Notes: generated by a model from the sequence alone, not told the origin. A DNA stretch of 64,000 bases from Rhodanobacter sp. C03 (GCF_002001175.1 NZ_MUNT01000001.1:868001-932000); one strand, 5' to 3'. Positions 18,201 through 26,841 are shown, numbered from the stretch's first letter. Made by a program: numbers and translations.

Positions 18201-19062
18201 CCGCCAGTGTCTTCAACGAGCTGTCGCCAAGCAGCGGCTGCGGATCGAAACGCGGCGCGTCGAGCGTGGCGGTCCATGCGTAGTCACCGTCTTGGCTCAG
18301 CGTCAGCTGTAGTTGCGCGGTCGTCGGTGCCGTGAAGGTGAGATCGACATGCGCCCGCTTGCCGTCACCATGCGTGACCATACTTCCGGTGTAGTCGGTG
18401 CCACCGAGCTTCCACGCGAAGCCCGCGTGGCCATCGCCTTGGTAGCGCTGACCGATGGCCAGCGTGCCGGTGAGGTCGACGTGGCCATCCGGTGCCCGCA
18501 GGGCGAGTTGCCTGAGCGCGATGCCCTGCCGGGTCCAGTCGCCGGCCAGGTCGAGCCGGTCGGAAGCGAACAGGAGTTGGCTGCCTTGGGTCACCTTCAG
18601 CGTGCCGACATGCATGCGATCGAGCAGCAGATCGATCGGCGGCTGCAGCGAGAAGCTTTCGGAGCTGTTGTTGTCCGGCGTCGAGGGTGGCAGCGTCACG
18701 TCAACGCCTTCCATATCCAGCGCGAGTACGTGCACACGTTTGGTCAGCAGCGGCCAGGCGCGAAAGTCCAGATGCGCCTTCGCCACTTTCACCACAGTGC
18801 CCTTGCCATCGTCGTAGCGCATACCAGCCAGATCCAGCGGACCGAGCAGACGCCCCTGCGCCTGTTGCACATCGACAACGCCATGCGTGGCGGCTTGCAC
18901 CCGCGCCAACGCAAAGCGCAGGCCGGAAGCGGTGCCAAGCAGCCAGCCGGCCGCGACGACCAGCAGCACCAGCATGAAAAGCAGCGCCACGCCGAACCAG
19001 CGCAACCAGGGTCGGCGACGCGGTGGGGTGGGCGCAGTGGCGGGTGCGGTCATCATGTCCAT
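15268..19062 (-). CDS. tamB: Translocation and assembly module inner-membrane component TamB
   Basis: AsmA/DUF490-type protein of 1264 aa that spans the periplasm as a long beta-taco and works with TamA in lipid transport and outer-membrane protein assembly. One N-terminal membrane helix (LRWFGVALLFMLVLLVVAAGWLL) is followed by monotonous beta-rich repeats (GSIAASGSVQLD, LDGHFNIGGRLPKLSINGQL). The conserved C-terminal DUF490 module is present (EVGLLVSGTAQRPILTVFSN, SYLVTGKPLS) and the protein ends in SLNYRLEK. The ATG at 19062 begins one base after the tamA stop; an in-frame ATG two codons in is an alternative. The tamA-tamB order and spacing make this a clear two-gene operon. Confidence 0.94.
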   Translation of the reverse strand: MDMMTAPATAPTPPRRRPWLRWFGVALLFMLVLLVVAAGWLLGTASGLRFALARVQAATHGVVDVQQAQGRLLGPLDLAGMRYDDGKGTVVKVAKAHLDFRAWPLLTKRVHVLALDMEGVDVTLPPSTPDNNSSESFSLQPPIDLLLDRMHVGTLKVTQGSQLLFASDRLDLAGDWTRQGIALRQLALRAPDGHVDLTGTLAIGQRYQGDGHAGFAWKLGGTDYTGSMVTHGDGKRAHVDLTFTAPTTAQLQLTLSQDGDYAWTATLDAPRFDPQPLLGDSSLKTLAVAVQGHGDRYGGTLEGKLDLNDYQLLLQPLRASVSHDFNTLTLQQLTLGSPQIKGSIAASGSVQLDAKPLSADLDIRWSDLLLPAELAGQVLASHGELKASGSTAKYHAAGDVAIGPPGKLAALTLDLDGTPQQITMHTLTLKQPQGQLLANGLLTLQPVLAWQANITANRFDPSQLFAGWNGALDADLASSGSLPRAGPDAVLEIRKLGGKLRDRTVSARGKLHLSPNEVVDGQLQLSSGGSTVQLEARSGSSNNVDLQLAIASLGDWLPNAGGRLDGHFNIGGRLPKLSINGQLRGQSVSWQQQRADALHLIAGIPDISHPAGKLDLQTTGVHLQGLTFQYLNLLAEGSEGDHRLSLDARGSQLSGALALHGARKGDTWNGTLATLNLEPQGMPGWRLQQPAQLGYRDGAMNLSELCLSAGDPLLCIAAKQDKSGKLDASYRLRALPLALLLNATGEAGLPVRADGVLDGAGKLHCNAAGAFSGTASLNSTRGSITYTDRPDAPLLSYDQLSVDAELTPASQRINLRSGLDQGGRLDGQITISGAQQSLGGQLNLRLNNLAFLELLSNDMANVKGRLDGAFHFAGTLQQPAISGQATAADFATEIPAAGLKLSQGRLLVSTTDAQQFRIDGNVQSGKGSVSINGIAGLGANARTTITLKGSQFTAADIPAAKVVVSPDLTVQQDANGIAIGGNVKLDSADVNVDKLPGAGATKASPDVVVIDEKQREQASGRLPISAQVKVDLGSKTHLVGMGLDGRLSGVLTVIERPGRATTGQGQIAVSGTYRAYGQSLQIQRGQLLFASTPIDNPGLNIRAMRTLNPNATIDEGQEVGLLVSGTAQRPILTVFSNPVMEQSDALSYLVTGKPLSQVKGGEGDMVGAAAQALGSAAGDLLAKSVGSKIGVDDIGVSSNAALGGSSAFTVGKYLSPRLYLSYGVGLFEPGEVITLRYRLSHRWNLEAQNATDFSRASLNYRLEK

Positions 19063-19063
19063 C

Positions 19064-20839
19064 TCACAGGTCCGGCCCGATCACCAGGTGCAGCTCGATG
19101 CCGTGCGCCTGCGAGTCGTTGATCGGCGTGCCCAGGTCGATACGGACCATGCCGACCGGGGAGCGCCAGCGCACGCCGAGACCGGCACCGATCTTCGGTC
19201 GATAGTCCACGCCACTGAACGCATTGCCGGCATCGACGAAGGCGGCCATGCCCCAGTTGCGGGTGAAGTAATGCTCGAGCTCGGTGCTGGCGACCAGCAG
19301 GCTCTTGCCGCCGATCACACGGCCGTCGCTGTTGAGCGGGCCGATCGACTGGTAGCCGTAGCCGCGCACCGAACGGTCGCCGCCGGCAAAGAAGCGCAGC
19401 AGCGGCGGCAGTGCGGTGAAATCGTCGGTCCAGGTGTAGCCGGCGCTGCCGCGCAGGATCAGCCGGTTGCGCTGGCGCTCACCGAACGCGTGGATCCATT
19501 TCGCGTCGGCAGTGAGCTGGCTGAAGCTGGCGTCGGACAGCAGGTTGCCCACCGTGCTGCGTGCAGCCAGGTTGATTGCCCAGCCCTGATGCACGAAGTC
19601 GAAGTTGTCGGCCTGCTTGCGTGACAGCGACGCCTCGGCAAACACTTCCGTGCTGCGACCGTGTTCGATGCCGGGAGTGTTGTCCGGCTCGTTGCCGATC
19701 TTGCCGACGGTGAACGTGCCATCCAGTGCATGCACGCCCAGCGTACGCGTCCAGTCGTGCCACAGCCGGGTCTCGTTGGCGACCAGCTCCAGCGTGCGTG
19801 ACTGCGAAGTGTCGGTATCCGCGTCGCGGTAGTTCGCACCGAAGTTGTAGCTGCGCTGGTTGTCGCCGGGCAGCGGAATCGAATACAGCGTGGACAGTGT
19901 CTTCAGCCGCTGCGCCACGACCAGCTCGTTCTTCCACTTGTGTCCGCGCCGGTTCACCCAGCGTCGCTCGATGCCTGCGCGCAGACCGAAGCCGGTATCG
20001 GTGCCGATGAACGGGCCGCCGGTATAGATCGTCCGCTTGGCCGGCGCTAGTTCTACGTTGATGTCGACCACACCGGCCTTCGCCTCATCCACGTCCGGCA
20101 GCACGTTGACCACCGCGAAATAGTCGGCGCCGTTCAGCGCCTGCTGCAGTTGCAGCAGCTGACCCTGCGAAAAGTAGTCGCCGGACTTGAACGGCACGTA
20201 GCGGTCGAGAAAGCCGTCGTTGAACTGCGAACCCTCGAAGTGCACCTGGCCATAGCGGTAGCGCGGTCCGACTTGCCAGGCCAGCTTGATGCTGGCGCTG
20301 CGATTGGCGCGGGTCACTTCGACCCGGCGGGTGAGTAGCCTTGCATCCAGATAGCCATTCGCGGTGAGCTGTGCGCTCAGTGCATCGCGGGCGGCGTCGT
20401 AGGCGCCGTGATCGAGAGTCTTGCCCTTCATCCGTTCGATCGCACGCTGCGCGCGGCGTATTGGAGCGATCTCGGCAGCCGTCTTGTCCAGTTGCACATC
20501 GACCGCGGTGACCTTGACTGGTTCACCCGGCTTCACATGCAGGGTGACCCGCCAGTCCTTGCCGGCCTGTTGCAGTTCGCCGGTGACCGTTGCGTCGTAA
20601 TAGCCATACGGTTCCAGCGCAGATCTCACCTGATCGGTCGCCCGTTCGTACAGACGGCGCACCTGCGCATCGCTGATCTCGCGAGTGGCGTATTGCGACA
20701 GCTCGACGCCGGAGGTAACCGCGCTTTTCAGTGGATCGTCGACACCGTCCACCGTCAGCTGCACGCCGGCCCGGGCCTGTGTCGACAACAGCACCAGCGG
20801 CAGTAACAGCAGGCTCAGGCGTCGGTGGGGGCGGCGCAT
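19064..20839 (-). CDS. tamA: Translocation and assembly module outer-membrane component TamA
   Basis: Omp85-family outer-membrane protein, about 591 aa from ATG 20839 (GAGGACGG lies ten bases upstream; a TTG at 20893 would add 18 unlikely residues). A signal peptide (RRLSLLLLPLVLLSTQARA) precedes three POTRA-like domains up to about residue 260 (RVTLHVKPGEPVKVTAVDVQ, RYGQVHFEGSQFNDGF, DYFAVVNVLPDVDEAKAG) and a C-terminal 16-strand barrel with the VRGYGYQSIGPLN motif, the VRGY/F-type signature of Omp85 loop L6. It ends in HLVIGPDL. tamB follows after one base. The pair helps assemble outer-membrane proteins and move lipids. Confidence 0.94.
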   Translation of the reverse strand: MRRPHRRLSLLLLPLVLLSTQARAGVQLTVDGVDDPLKSAVTSGVELSQYATREISDAQVRRLYERATDQVRSALEPYGYYDATVTGELQQAGKDWRVTLHVKPGEPVKVTAVDVQLDKTAAEIAPIRRAQRAIERMKGKTLDHGAYDAARDALSAQLTANGYLDARLLTRRVEVTRANRSASIKLAWQVGPRYRYGQVHFEGSQFNDGFLDRYVPFKSGDYFSQGQLLQLQQALNGADYFAVVNVLPDVDEAKAGVVDINVELAPAKRTIYTGGPFIGTDTGFGLRAGIERRWVNRRGHKWKNELVVAQRLKTLSTLYSIPLPGDNQRSYNFGANYRDADTDTSQSRTLELVANETRLWHDWTRTLGVHALDGTFTVGKIGNEPDNTPGIEHGRSTEVFAEASLSRKQADNFDFVHQGWAINLAARSTVGNLLSDASFSQLTADAKWIHAFGERQRNRLILRGSAGYTWTDDFTALPPLLRFFAGGDRSVRGYGYQSIGPLNSDGRVIGGKSLLVASTELEHYFTRNWGMAAFVDAGNAFSGVDYRPKIGAGLGVRWRSPVGMVRIDLGTPINDSQAHGIELHLVIGPDL

Positions 20840-20950
20840 GCGTGGGGTTCCGTCCTCGATGGCGTCTTCACGGGGTGAGGGCAGCTTACCCAAGTCGCTG
20901 TTGGCTTGCTTATTACGCTGGCATCAGAGCCAAAGCGTCATGCTTGATTT

Positions 20951-20976
20951 GTTGATATCGCCGAGGCGATATCAAC
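20951..20976. repeat. Perfect inverted repeat covering the stop codon of the glucan synthase gene
   Basis: GTTGATATCGCC (20951-20962) and GGCGATATCAAC (20965-20976) are perfect 12-base inverted copies with a two-base centre. The right arm includes the minus-strand TGA at 20974-20972. No T-run follows, so it may be an mRNA 3'-end stabilising hairpin or a protein-binding palindrome rather than a classical terminator. Confidence 0.7.
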
Positions 20977-23605
20977 CCGCCTTGTCGCCCGCCTTGTGCG
21001 CGATCCACGCGCCGACCACGGCCGAGACGTACGGGATCGACTGCGCGGCGAGGATGAACATCCACAAGGTGCCTTCGATGTAGCGCGTGCCGTAGCCCTC
21101 GGCCATGCCGACGATGCACAGCATCAGCGCGATCGCCATCAGTCCTTCCTCGCGCACCGGCGCGAACGCGGCGAAGTTGCTGCCGCCCAGGCGCCGGCTC
21201 TTGGCGGTGACCACGAACGAGGTCTTCTCGCGGGTCAGCCCGTGCAGGATGCCGCGGGCGATCGCGTGGCTCAGGCCCATGCTGGCCAGCGAGGCCATCA
21301 GTGTGTCGTACCAGCTGCATGGCACCCGAGCGCGATACAGCACGATGCCGAAGATCGCCTTGGCGAAGAAGAAGCCAATCACCGGGATCAGGAACAGCTG
21401 CATCGGCAGGCTGAAGTACTGCGGATACGCCACCATGCCGGCGGTCCAGAACAGCGCCATCAGGGTGAAGATCAGGTGCAGCGCATCGGCGAACCAGCTG
21501 AACCAGCCGGTGAGGAAGTGGAAGCGTTGGCCGGCACTGAGCGGCCCGCGCTGGGTCATCCAGCTCCAGCGACCCTTGAGGATCTGCATCGCGCCGAACG
21601 CCCAGCGATAGCGCTGGCTCTTGTATGCCTTGAAGTCGGCCGGGGTCAGGCCCTTGCCCATCAGCTCGTCGACGTAGACCAGGTCGTAGCCGGCGTGCAT
21701 CAGGCGCAGGCCCAGTTCGGCGTCCTCGCAGATCGTCCACTCGGACCAGCCGCCGGTGCCTTCCAGCGCGTTGCGCCGGACCATCGTCATGGTGCCGTGC
21801 TGGATGATCGCGTTGCGCTCGTTGCGATGGTGCATGCCGATGCGGAAGAAGCCGTCGTATTCCCAGGCGGTCATGCGGCGGAACGTGTTGTGCTCGAACT
21901 CGCGATGCGCCTGCGGACACTGCACCACGGCGACCTTCGGGTCGTGGAAGTGCCCGGTGAGCGTGGCCAGCCAGTCGGCGCGCACCTCATAGTCGGCATC
22001 GATCACCGCCACCACGTCGGCCTGCGGGTCGGTTTCCTTCAGGCCGAAGTTCAGCGCGCCGGCCTTGTAACCGGGCCACGGTTCCAGATGGAAGAAGCGG
22101 AAGCGCTTGCCGAGCTTTTCGCAATAGTCCTGCACCGGCTTCCACACCGCCGGATCCTTGGTGTTGTTGTCGATCACCAGCACTTCGTAGTTGGTGTAGT
22201 CGAGCGCGGCCAGCGAATCGAGCGTGACGATCACCATCTCCGGCGGCTCGTTGTAGCAGGCCAGATGGATCGACACGAACGGCTGTTTCTCCGGCGGATC
22301 CGGCGTCAGCATGCCGGCGTGGCGCATCCACTTGGGACGCCACAGCACTTCGGTGAACTCGAAGCCATTGATCAGCAGGATCGCCAGGATCGCGACCTGG
22401 GCCGGGAACAACAGCACCAGCATGGTCCAGTCGATCCAGCTCAGGTAGAAGTTGAACGGCAGCGTGGCCGACCAGGTGATCAGGCCGCAGGCGAGCTGGA
22501 TCAGCATGCAGAAGAACAATCGTCCCATCAGCTTGAAACGGCTGAAGCGGCGCGCGAAGAAGATCATCGGCAGCAGCGCCAGCAGGCTGGCGGCAATCGC
22601 CTTCCACGGCCACGCGGTGTCCTCGGTCACCGGGCCGGTAAACGGGAACTTCGGCTGGCGATCGGCATTGAAGATGCCCCAGTACGCGCCGGTGCGACCT
22701 TCGCCGAGGTTTTCCTTCCACGGCTGGTCGAACGCTTCCATCAGGTAGTAGTCGATATTGCGTTGCTTCGCCGCGAGCAACCAGTCGCGGATGAAGATCG
22801 CTTCGTTGGATACCGACGGATCGGCATGCTCGTGGCGGTCGCCGTTGGACGGCCAGCCGATCTCGCCGACCACGACGGACTTGTACGGAAAACGCTGCTG
22901 CACGACCTGGTACGAGCCCAGTGCCGCGTTCAATGCGGGACTGCGTTGTGCCGGATCGAGGGCATTCGTTACGACAGGTATGCCGTTCCAGAACGGAAAG
23001 ATGTGGATGGTGATGAAGTCGACATGGTCGGCCAGCTCGGGATACTTCAGCCAGATATATTCAGGTTCGGCGATCGACACCGGCTGGTGCACGGCGGCAC
23101 GCACGCGATCCAGGTAGGTCATCATCTGTTCGGGCGTGAGATCGTTGCGGAACAACACCTCGTTGCCGACGATGACGCGGGTGATCGTGTCGGGGTATGC
23201 GCGCGCCTTGGCGATCAACAGCGCTATCTCGCGTTCGTTGTTGTCCAGGCGCTTGTCGATCTCGGCGCCGGCCATCACCTTCAACCCTTCCTTCTGTGCC
23301 AGCCGGTACAGCTGCGGGTTCTGCTGCATCGTGTAGGTGCGCACGTTGTCGGTGTAGCGGTGCAGCAGCTTCAGGTCGGCGGCGATATCGTCGTTGCCGG
23401 GGAAGTCGTTCGGCTTGAACGGGCTCTGGTAGCGCTGGAATACCGACAGCGAGAAGCCGCCGATCTTGCCATGCCAGTCGTCCGGACCGTGCGGCAGGTT
23501 GCCCCACCACCACAGTCCGATATTCATCGCGGCCACGACCAAGGCAAGCACCAGGGCTGTGAGCAGGGGATGTCGGCTGTCGTGGTTTGCTGCGGTGGCG
23601 CTCAA
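20972..23605 (-). CDS. GH17-GT2 fusion beta-glucan synthase (P. aeruginosa NdvB-like)
   Basis: An 877-aa membrane enzyme joining a GH17-like domain to a processive family 2 glycosyltransferase. After one membrane helix (residues ~13-34), the periplasmic GH17 domain (~45-330) keeps both catalytic glutamates: E149 in VIVGNEV and E248 in VVVGEIGWPSNGD. Further membrane helices (~335-415) lead to the cytoplasmic GT2 domain with HLACYNEP, VIDADYEV, ICEDAELGLR and QRYRW, the D,D,D,Q(Q/R)XRW set of glucan/cellulose synthases, then about five more helices. The GT2 part probably makes beta-glucan from UDP-glucose and the GH17 part remodels it by transglycosylation, as for NdvB homologues making cyclic beta-1,3-glucans. 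Start is TTG 23605 with GGGAA upstream; no earlier ATG exists. Confidence 0.88.
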   Translation of the reverse strand: MSATAANHDSRHPLLTALVLALVVAAMNIGLWWWGNLPHGPDDWHGKIGGFSLSVFQRYQSPFKPNDFPGNDDIAADLKLLHRYTDNVRTYTMQQNPQLYRLAQKEGLKVMAGAEIDKRLDNNEREIALLIAKARAYPDTITRVIVGNEVLFRNDLTPEQMMTYLDRVRAAVHQPVSIAEPEYIWLKYPELADHVDFITIHIFPFWNGIPVVTNALDPAQRSPALNAALGSYQVVQQRFPYKSVVVGEIGWPSNGDRHEHADPSVSNEAIFIRDWLLAAKQRNIDYYLMEAFDQPWKENLGEGRTGAYWGIFNADRQPKFPFTGPVTEDTAWPWKAIAASLLALLPMIFFARRFSRFKLMGRLFFCMLIQLACGLITWSATLPFNFYLSWIDWTMLVLLFPAQVAILAILLINGFEFTEVLWRPKWMRHAGMLTPDPPEKQPFVSIHLACYNEPPEMVIVTLDSLAALDYTNYEVLVIDNNTKDPAVWKPVQDYCEKLGKRFRFFHLEPWPGYKAGALNFGLKETDPQADVVAVIDADYEVRADWLATLTGHFHDPKVAVVQCPQAHREFEHNTFRRMTAWEYDGFFRIGMHHRNERNAIIQHGTMTMVRRNALEGTGGWSEWTICEDAELGLRLMHAGYDLVYVDELMGKGLTPADFKAYKSQRYRWAFGAMQILKGRWSWMTQRGPLSAGQRFHFLTGWFSWFADALHLIFTLMALFWTAGMVAYPQYFSLPMQLFLIPVIGFFFAKAIFGIVLYRARVPCSWYDTLMASLASMGLSHAIARGILHGLTREKTSFVVTAKSRRLGGSNFAAFAPVREEGLMAIALMLCIVGMAEGYGTRYIEGTLWMFILAAQSIPYVSAVVGAWIAHKAGDKAG

Positions 23606-23736
23606 AAAAGTTCCCGGGGAAGCCTGCGCAACAGGCGATGAAGCCTGACGAGCTTAACCAATGCAGGGCTGCAGGCTCAACAAACATCGTCGGCCGTGGT
23701 CAGCACAAGGTCAGCCGCAATAGGGATTCCGGTTCG

Positions 23737-23765
23737 TTGACGCCCATCCGCGGCCTGCGTATAAA
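23737..23765 (+). promoter_or_regulatory. Sigma70-type promoter upstream of the M16 peptidase
   Basis: TTGACG (23737-23742), a 17-base spacer and TATAAA (23760-23765) match the consensus at five of six positions each. Transcription would start near 23772, about 313 bases before the M16 start. Confidence 0.75.
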
Positions 23766-23823
23766 ACTTGGCACCGGGGCATCCTGACCCGGCAAGGGAA
23801 CATCTGGCCACTGGGGAGTAGCG

Positions 23824-24039
23824 GTGTCAGGGACGCGGTTGTTCGGGCATGGCGTCATGGATACCCGGCGTGGGGCGGGATTCACTATCGAGCGTCACGA
23901 CGGTCGTGCTGGCTGTCCAGCTGGCTGCTTTGGCTTCTTCGATCATTTCGACACCCTGAAACGATCGTCAGCCAACCGGTGTCGAAGACCTGTTCGTCCT
24001 GCTGCGGACCACTGTCGGGGACTTCGCATGGCTGCCTGA
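23824..24039 (+). CDS. Possible small cysteine-containing ORF in the M16 leader
   Basis: A 71-codon frame starting with GTG five bases after GGGGAG, lying ~50 bases downstream of the likely transcription start and ending 45 bases before the M16 start. The product is basic with five cysteines (CPAGC near 31-35) and no membrane segment or signal peptide. Codon use is only moderately GC-rich at third positions, so it could equally be a non-coding leader. No family recognised. Confidence 0.3.
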   Translation: MSGTRLFGHGVMDTRRGAGFTIERHDGRAGCPAGCFGFFDHFDTLKRSSANRCRRPVRPAADHCRGLRMAA

Positions 24040-24084
24040 CGGGTGAATGCTGAAAATCTTGCTGGTAAACCTAGAGGACATCTT

Positions 24085-26748
24085 GTGAAAAAGCCTGTGA
24101 GCTATCTGGCCGCCGCGATCGCGCTGGCTCTTGTGACTACGGCTGCCGCGAAGACGAACGATGCGGAGGTCACCCGTGCCACCCTCGACAACGGCCTGCG
24201 CGTGGTGATCGTGCGCGATGCGCTGGCGCCGGTGGTGACCACCGAGATGAACTATCTGGTCGGGTCGGACGAGGTGCCGGATGGCTTCCCAGGCAGCGCG
24301 CATGCGCTGGAACACATGATGTTCCGTGGCAGTCCGGGGCTGAGCAAGGATCAGCTGGCGGCGATCGCGGCGAACATGGGTGGCGCGTTCAACGCCGACA
24401 CCACGCAGGGCGTGACCCAGTACTACTTCGTGGCACCCTCGCAGGACCTGGAAGTGGCGCTGCACACCGAGGCATTACGCATGCGCGGGCTGGATATCGC
24501 CGATGCCGAGTGGGCGAAGGAGCGTGGTGCGATCGAGCAGGAGGTCTCGCGCGACCTGTCCAGTCCCGACTTCAAGTTCTACACGCAGCTGTTGGCGCAG
24601 CTGTTCGACGACACGCCGTATGCGCATACCCCGCTGGGCACGCGTGAGTCGTTCGACAAGACCAGCGCGGCGATGCTGCGCACGTTCCGCGACAACTGGT
24701 ACACGCCGAACAACGCGATCCTGGTAATCACCGGCGATGTCGATCCGGCTGCAACCCTGGCCAAGGTGAAGACGCAGTTCGGCGACATTCCGCGCAAGCA
24801 GCTGCCGGCGCGGCCAGCGTTCGATTTCAAGCCGGTGCAGGCGAAGACCGTGCAGCTGCCTACCGATAGCCCGTATGGCTCGGTCTATATCGGCTACCGC
24901 ATGCCCGGCATGCGGGACAAGGATTACGCCACGGCGCTGGTGTTGAGTGAAGCGATGGGCTCGCAGCGGGCGGCGCTGTTCGGCATGGGCATGGATGGCT
25001 CCGCGCTGTATGGCGGCTTCTCCGGGGAGTGGATGCCGCGGGCGGGTGGGGCCGTGGCGATAGGCATCTTCCCGCGCGGCGGCAACCCGCAGCCGGTGCT
25101 GGCGAAGATGCAATCCATCCTCACCGAAGCGGCGACCAAGGGCGTCGATCCCGCCCTGGTCGAGGCGGCCAAGCGCAAGGCGATTGCCGGGCTGGAGTTC
25201 AAGAAGAACTCGGTGGAAGGCTTGGCCAACGCCTGGTCGCAAGCCCTGGCCTTCCAGGAACTGGATTCACCCGACGCAATGAAGCAGGCACTCGAGGCAG
25301 TGACGCCCGAGGCGGTGAATGCGCTGGCCAGGGCCACGTTCGATCCGGCGCACGCGGTGACCGCGATCCTCACCCCGGAAAGTTCCGGCAAGCCGGTGGA
25401 AGGCAAGGGCTTCGGCGGCGCCGAGAGCTTCGCCTCCAGTCCGGACAAGCCGGTGGCGTTGCCGGACTGGGCCTTGCAGGCGTTTTCGAAACTGGCGGTG
25501 CCGCCATCCACCCTCAAGCCGGTGTCCTATACGTTGTCCAACGGCATCCGGCTGATCATGCAGCCGGAGTCGATCAGCGACACCGTGGAGCTGTTCGGCC
25601 GAATCAAGACCAACCAGGATCTGCAGGCAGGCAAGGATGACGAGGGCGTGGCGGACGTGCTCGATGGCCTGTTTCCGTTCGGCACCGCCAGCCTGAACCG
25701 GCTGCAGTTGCAGCAGGCGCTGGATGCGATCAGCGCGAAGGAGTCGGCCGGCAGCAGCTTCTCGCTGTCGGTACCTTCCGCGCATTTCGCCGACGGCATC
25801 GCGCTGCTGGCCGACAACGAGCTGCATCCGGCGATGCCGGCACCGGCCTTCGCAGTGGTGCAGCAGCAGATAGCCGGCATGGTGGCAGGCCAGCTGCAAT
25901 CACCGGAGTTCCTCACCGAGCTCGGCCTGGACAAGGCCCTGCTGCCGGCGAATGACCTGCAGTTGCGCCATCCCACCCCGGAAAGCGTGAGCGGGCTGAC
26001 GCTGGACAAGGTGAAGAGCTATTACGCGCAGACCTTCCGCCCGGACATGACCACCATCGTCATCGTCGGCAAGGTCGATCCGGCACAGGCCAAGCAGGTG
26101 GTGGAGCAGGCGTTTGGCACGTGGAAGGCAGAAGGCGCGAAGCCGGACGTGGACTACGCCGCCGTGCCGGCGAACAAGGCCGGCCAGTTCAACGTGCCCG
26201 ACACCAGCGCCAGCCAGGACAGCGTGCAGATGGCGCAGACCATCGACGTGACCCGCAACGACCCGACGCGTTATGCACTGAACCTGGGTGACCAGGTGCT
26301 CGGCGGCGGCTTCTACGCGTCGCGGCTGTACCACGACCTGCGCGATACCCGTGGGCTGGTCTACAACGTCGGCACCAAGTTCGATCTGGACAGGTACCGC
26401 AGCACCTATACGGTGTCGTTCGGTTCCGATCCGGCCAAGGTCGCTGCGGCCAGCGCCATTGTGGTGCAGGATCTGAAGCAAATGCAGCAGGCGCCGGTAT
26501 CGGACAGCGATCTCAAGCGCGCCAAGGGCATTCTGCTGCGGCAGATCCCGCTGGGCGAATCGAGCTTCGGTGCGATCGGCAACCAGCTGCTCACGCTGTC
26601 GATCGAGGACAAGCCGCTCGATGCGATGACCATCGCTGGCGAGCATTACCTCAAGCTCACCGCGCCGGAGGTGCAGCAGGCGTATGCGAAACACATCCGA
26701 CCGGATGCGTTCGTCACGGCGGTCAAGGGGCCGGCGCCGAAGGGGTAA
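24085..26748 (+). CDS. M16-family zinc peptidase (pitrilysin/insulinase type), secreted
   Basis: An 887-aa two-repeat metallopeptidase. GTG 24085 was chosen because AGAGG precedes it and it starts a good signal peptide (MKKPVSYLAAAIALALVTTAAA); an upstream GTG at 24043 would prepend 14 non-signal residues. The catalytic N-terminal half has the inverted zinc motif HALEH (H73, E76, H77) in GSAHALEHMMFRG and the downstream glutamate in GAIEQEVSRDL. The C-terminal half (from ~480) repeats the fold without the HxxEH motif and includes GGGFYASRLYHDLRDTRGLVY, the usual substrate-cradling R/Y element. The family degrades peptides in the periplasm. The gene is monocistronic with a hairpin terminator. 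Confidence 0.92.
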   Translation: MKKPVSYLAAAIALALVTTAAAKTNDAEVTRATLDNGLRVVIVRDALAPVVTTEMNYLVGSDEVPDGFPGSAHALEHMMFRGSPGLSKDQLAAIAANMGGAFNADTTQGVTQYYFVAPSQDLEVALHTEALRMRGLDIADAEWAKERGAIEQEVSRDLSSPDFKFYTQLLAQLFDDTPYAHTPLGTRESFDKTSAAMLRTFRDNWYTPNNAILVITGDVDPAATLAKVKTQFGDIPRKQLPARPAFDFKPVQAKTVQLPTDSPYGSVYIGYRMPGMRDKDYATALVLSEAMGSQRAALFGMGMDGSALYGGFSGEWMPRAGGAVAIGIFPRGGNPQPVLAKMQSILTEAATKGVDPALVEAAKRKAIAGLEFKKNSVEGLANAWSQALAFQELDSPDAMKQALEAVTPEAVNALARATFDPAHAVTAILTPESSGKPVEGKGFGGAESFASSPDKPVALPDWALQAFSKLAVPPSTLKPVSYTLSNGIRLIMQPESISDTVELFGRIKTNQDLQAGKDDEGVADVLDGLFPFGTASLNRLQLQQALDAISAKESAGSSFSLSVPSAHFADGIALLADNELHPAMPAPAFAVVQQQIAGMVAGQLQSPEFLTELGLDKALLPANDLQLRHPTPESVSGLTLDKVKSYYAQTFRPDMTTIVIVGKVDPAQAKQVVEQAFGTWKAEGAKPDVDYAAVPANKAGQFNVPDTSASQDSVQMAQTIDVTRNDPTRYALNLGDQVLGGGFYASRLYHDLRDTRGLVYNVGTKFDLDRYRSTYTVSFGSDPAKVAAASAIVVQDLKQMQQAPVSDSDLKRAKGILLRQIPLGESSFGAIGNQLLTLSIEDKPLDAMTIAGEHYLKLTAPEVQQAYAKHIRPDAFVTAVKGPAPKG

Positions 26749-26785
26749 GAGTCTTTCTGAGTGGTAATCAGGCATTGTCTGTTTA

Positions 26786-26818
26786 GAAACGGCGTTGCTT
26801 TCGAAGCAGCGCCGTTTC
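26786..26818. terminator. Terminator hairpin between M16 peptidase and dps
   Basis: GAAACGGCGTTGCTT (26786-26800) pairs with AAGCAGCGCCGTTTC (26804-26818) with one mismatch and a TCG loop. Short T/A-rich flanks on both sides suit termination of the two convergent genes. Confidence 0.85.
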
Positions 26819-26841
26819 TTCATGCAGTGTGGCTAATTTGT

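Larger units (their letters stand above)
23606..24084. other. Long divergent intergenic region with a consensus promoter and a small ORF
   Basis: The 479 bases separate the minus-strand glucan synthase from the plus-strand M16 peptidase. They hold a near-consensus plus-strand promoter at 23737-23765 and a 71-codon frame at 23824-24039 with a good ribosome-binding site, both listed separately. The M16 transcript would therefore have a leader of about 310 bases. No clear promoter for the minus-strand gene was found. Confidence 0.55.

Noticed and set aside
20996-23641. 881-codon plus-strand frame opposite the glucan synthase
   Set aside because: It mirrors the third-position GC of the GH17-GT2 gene on the other strand; no motif or start signal.
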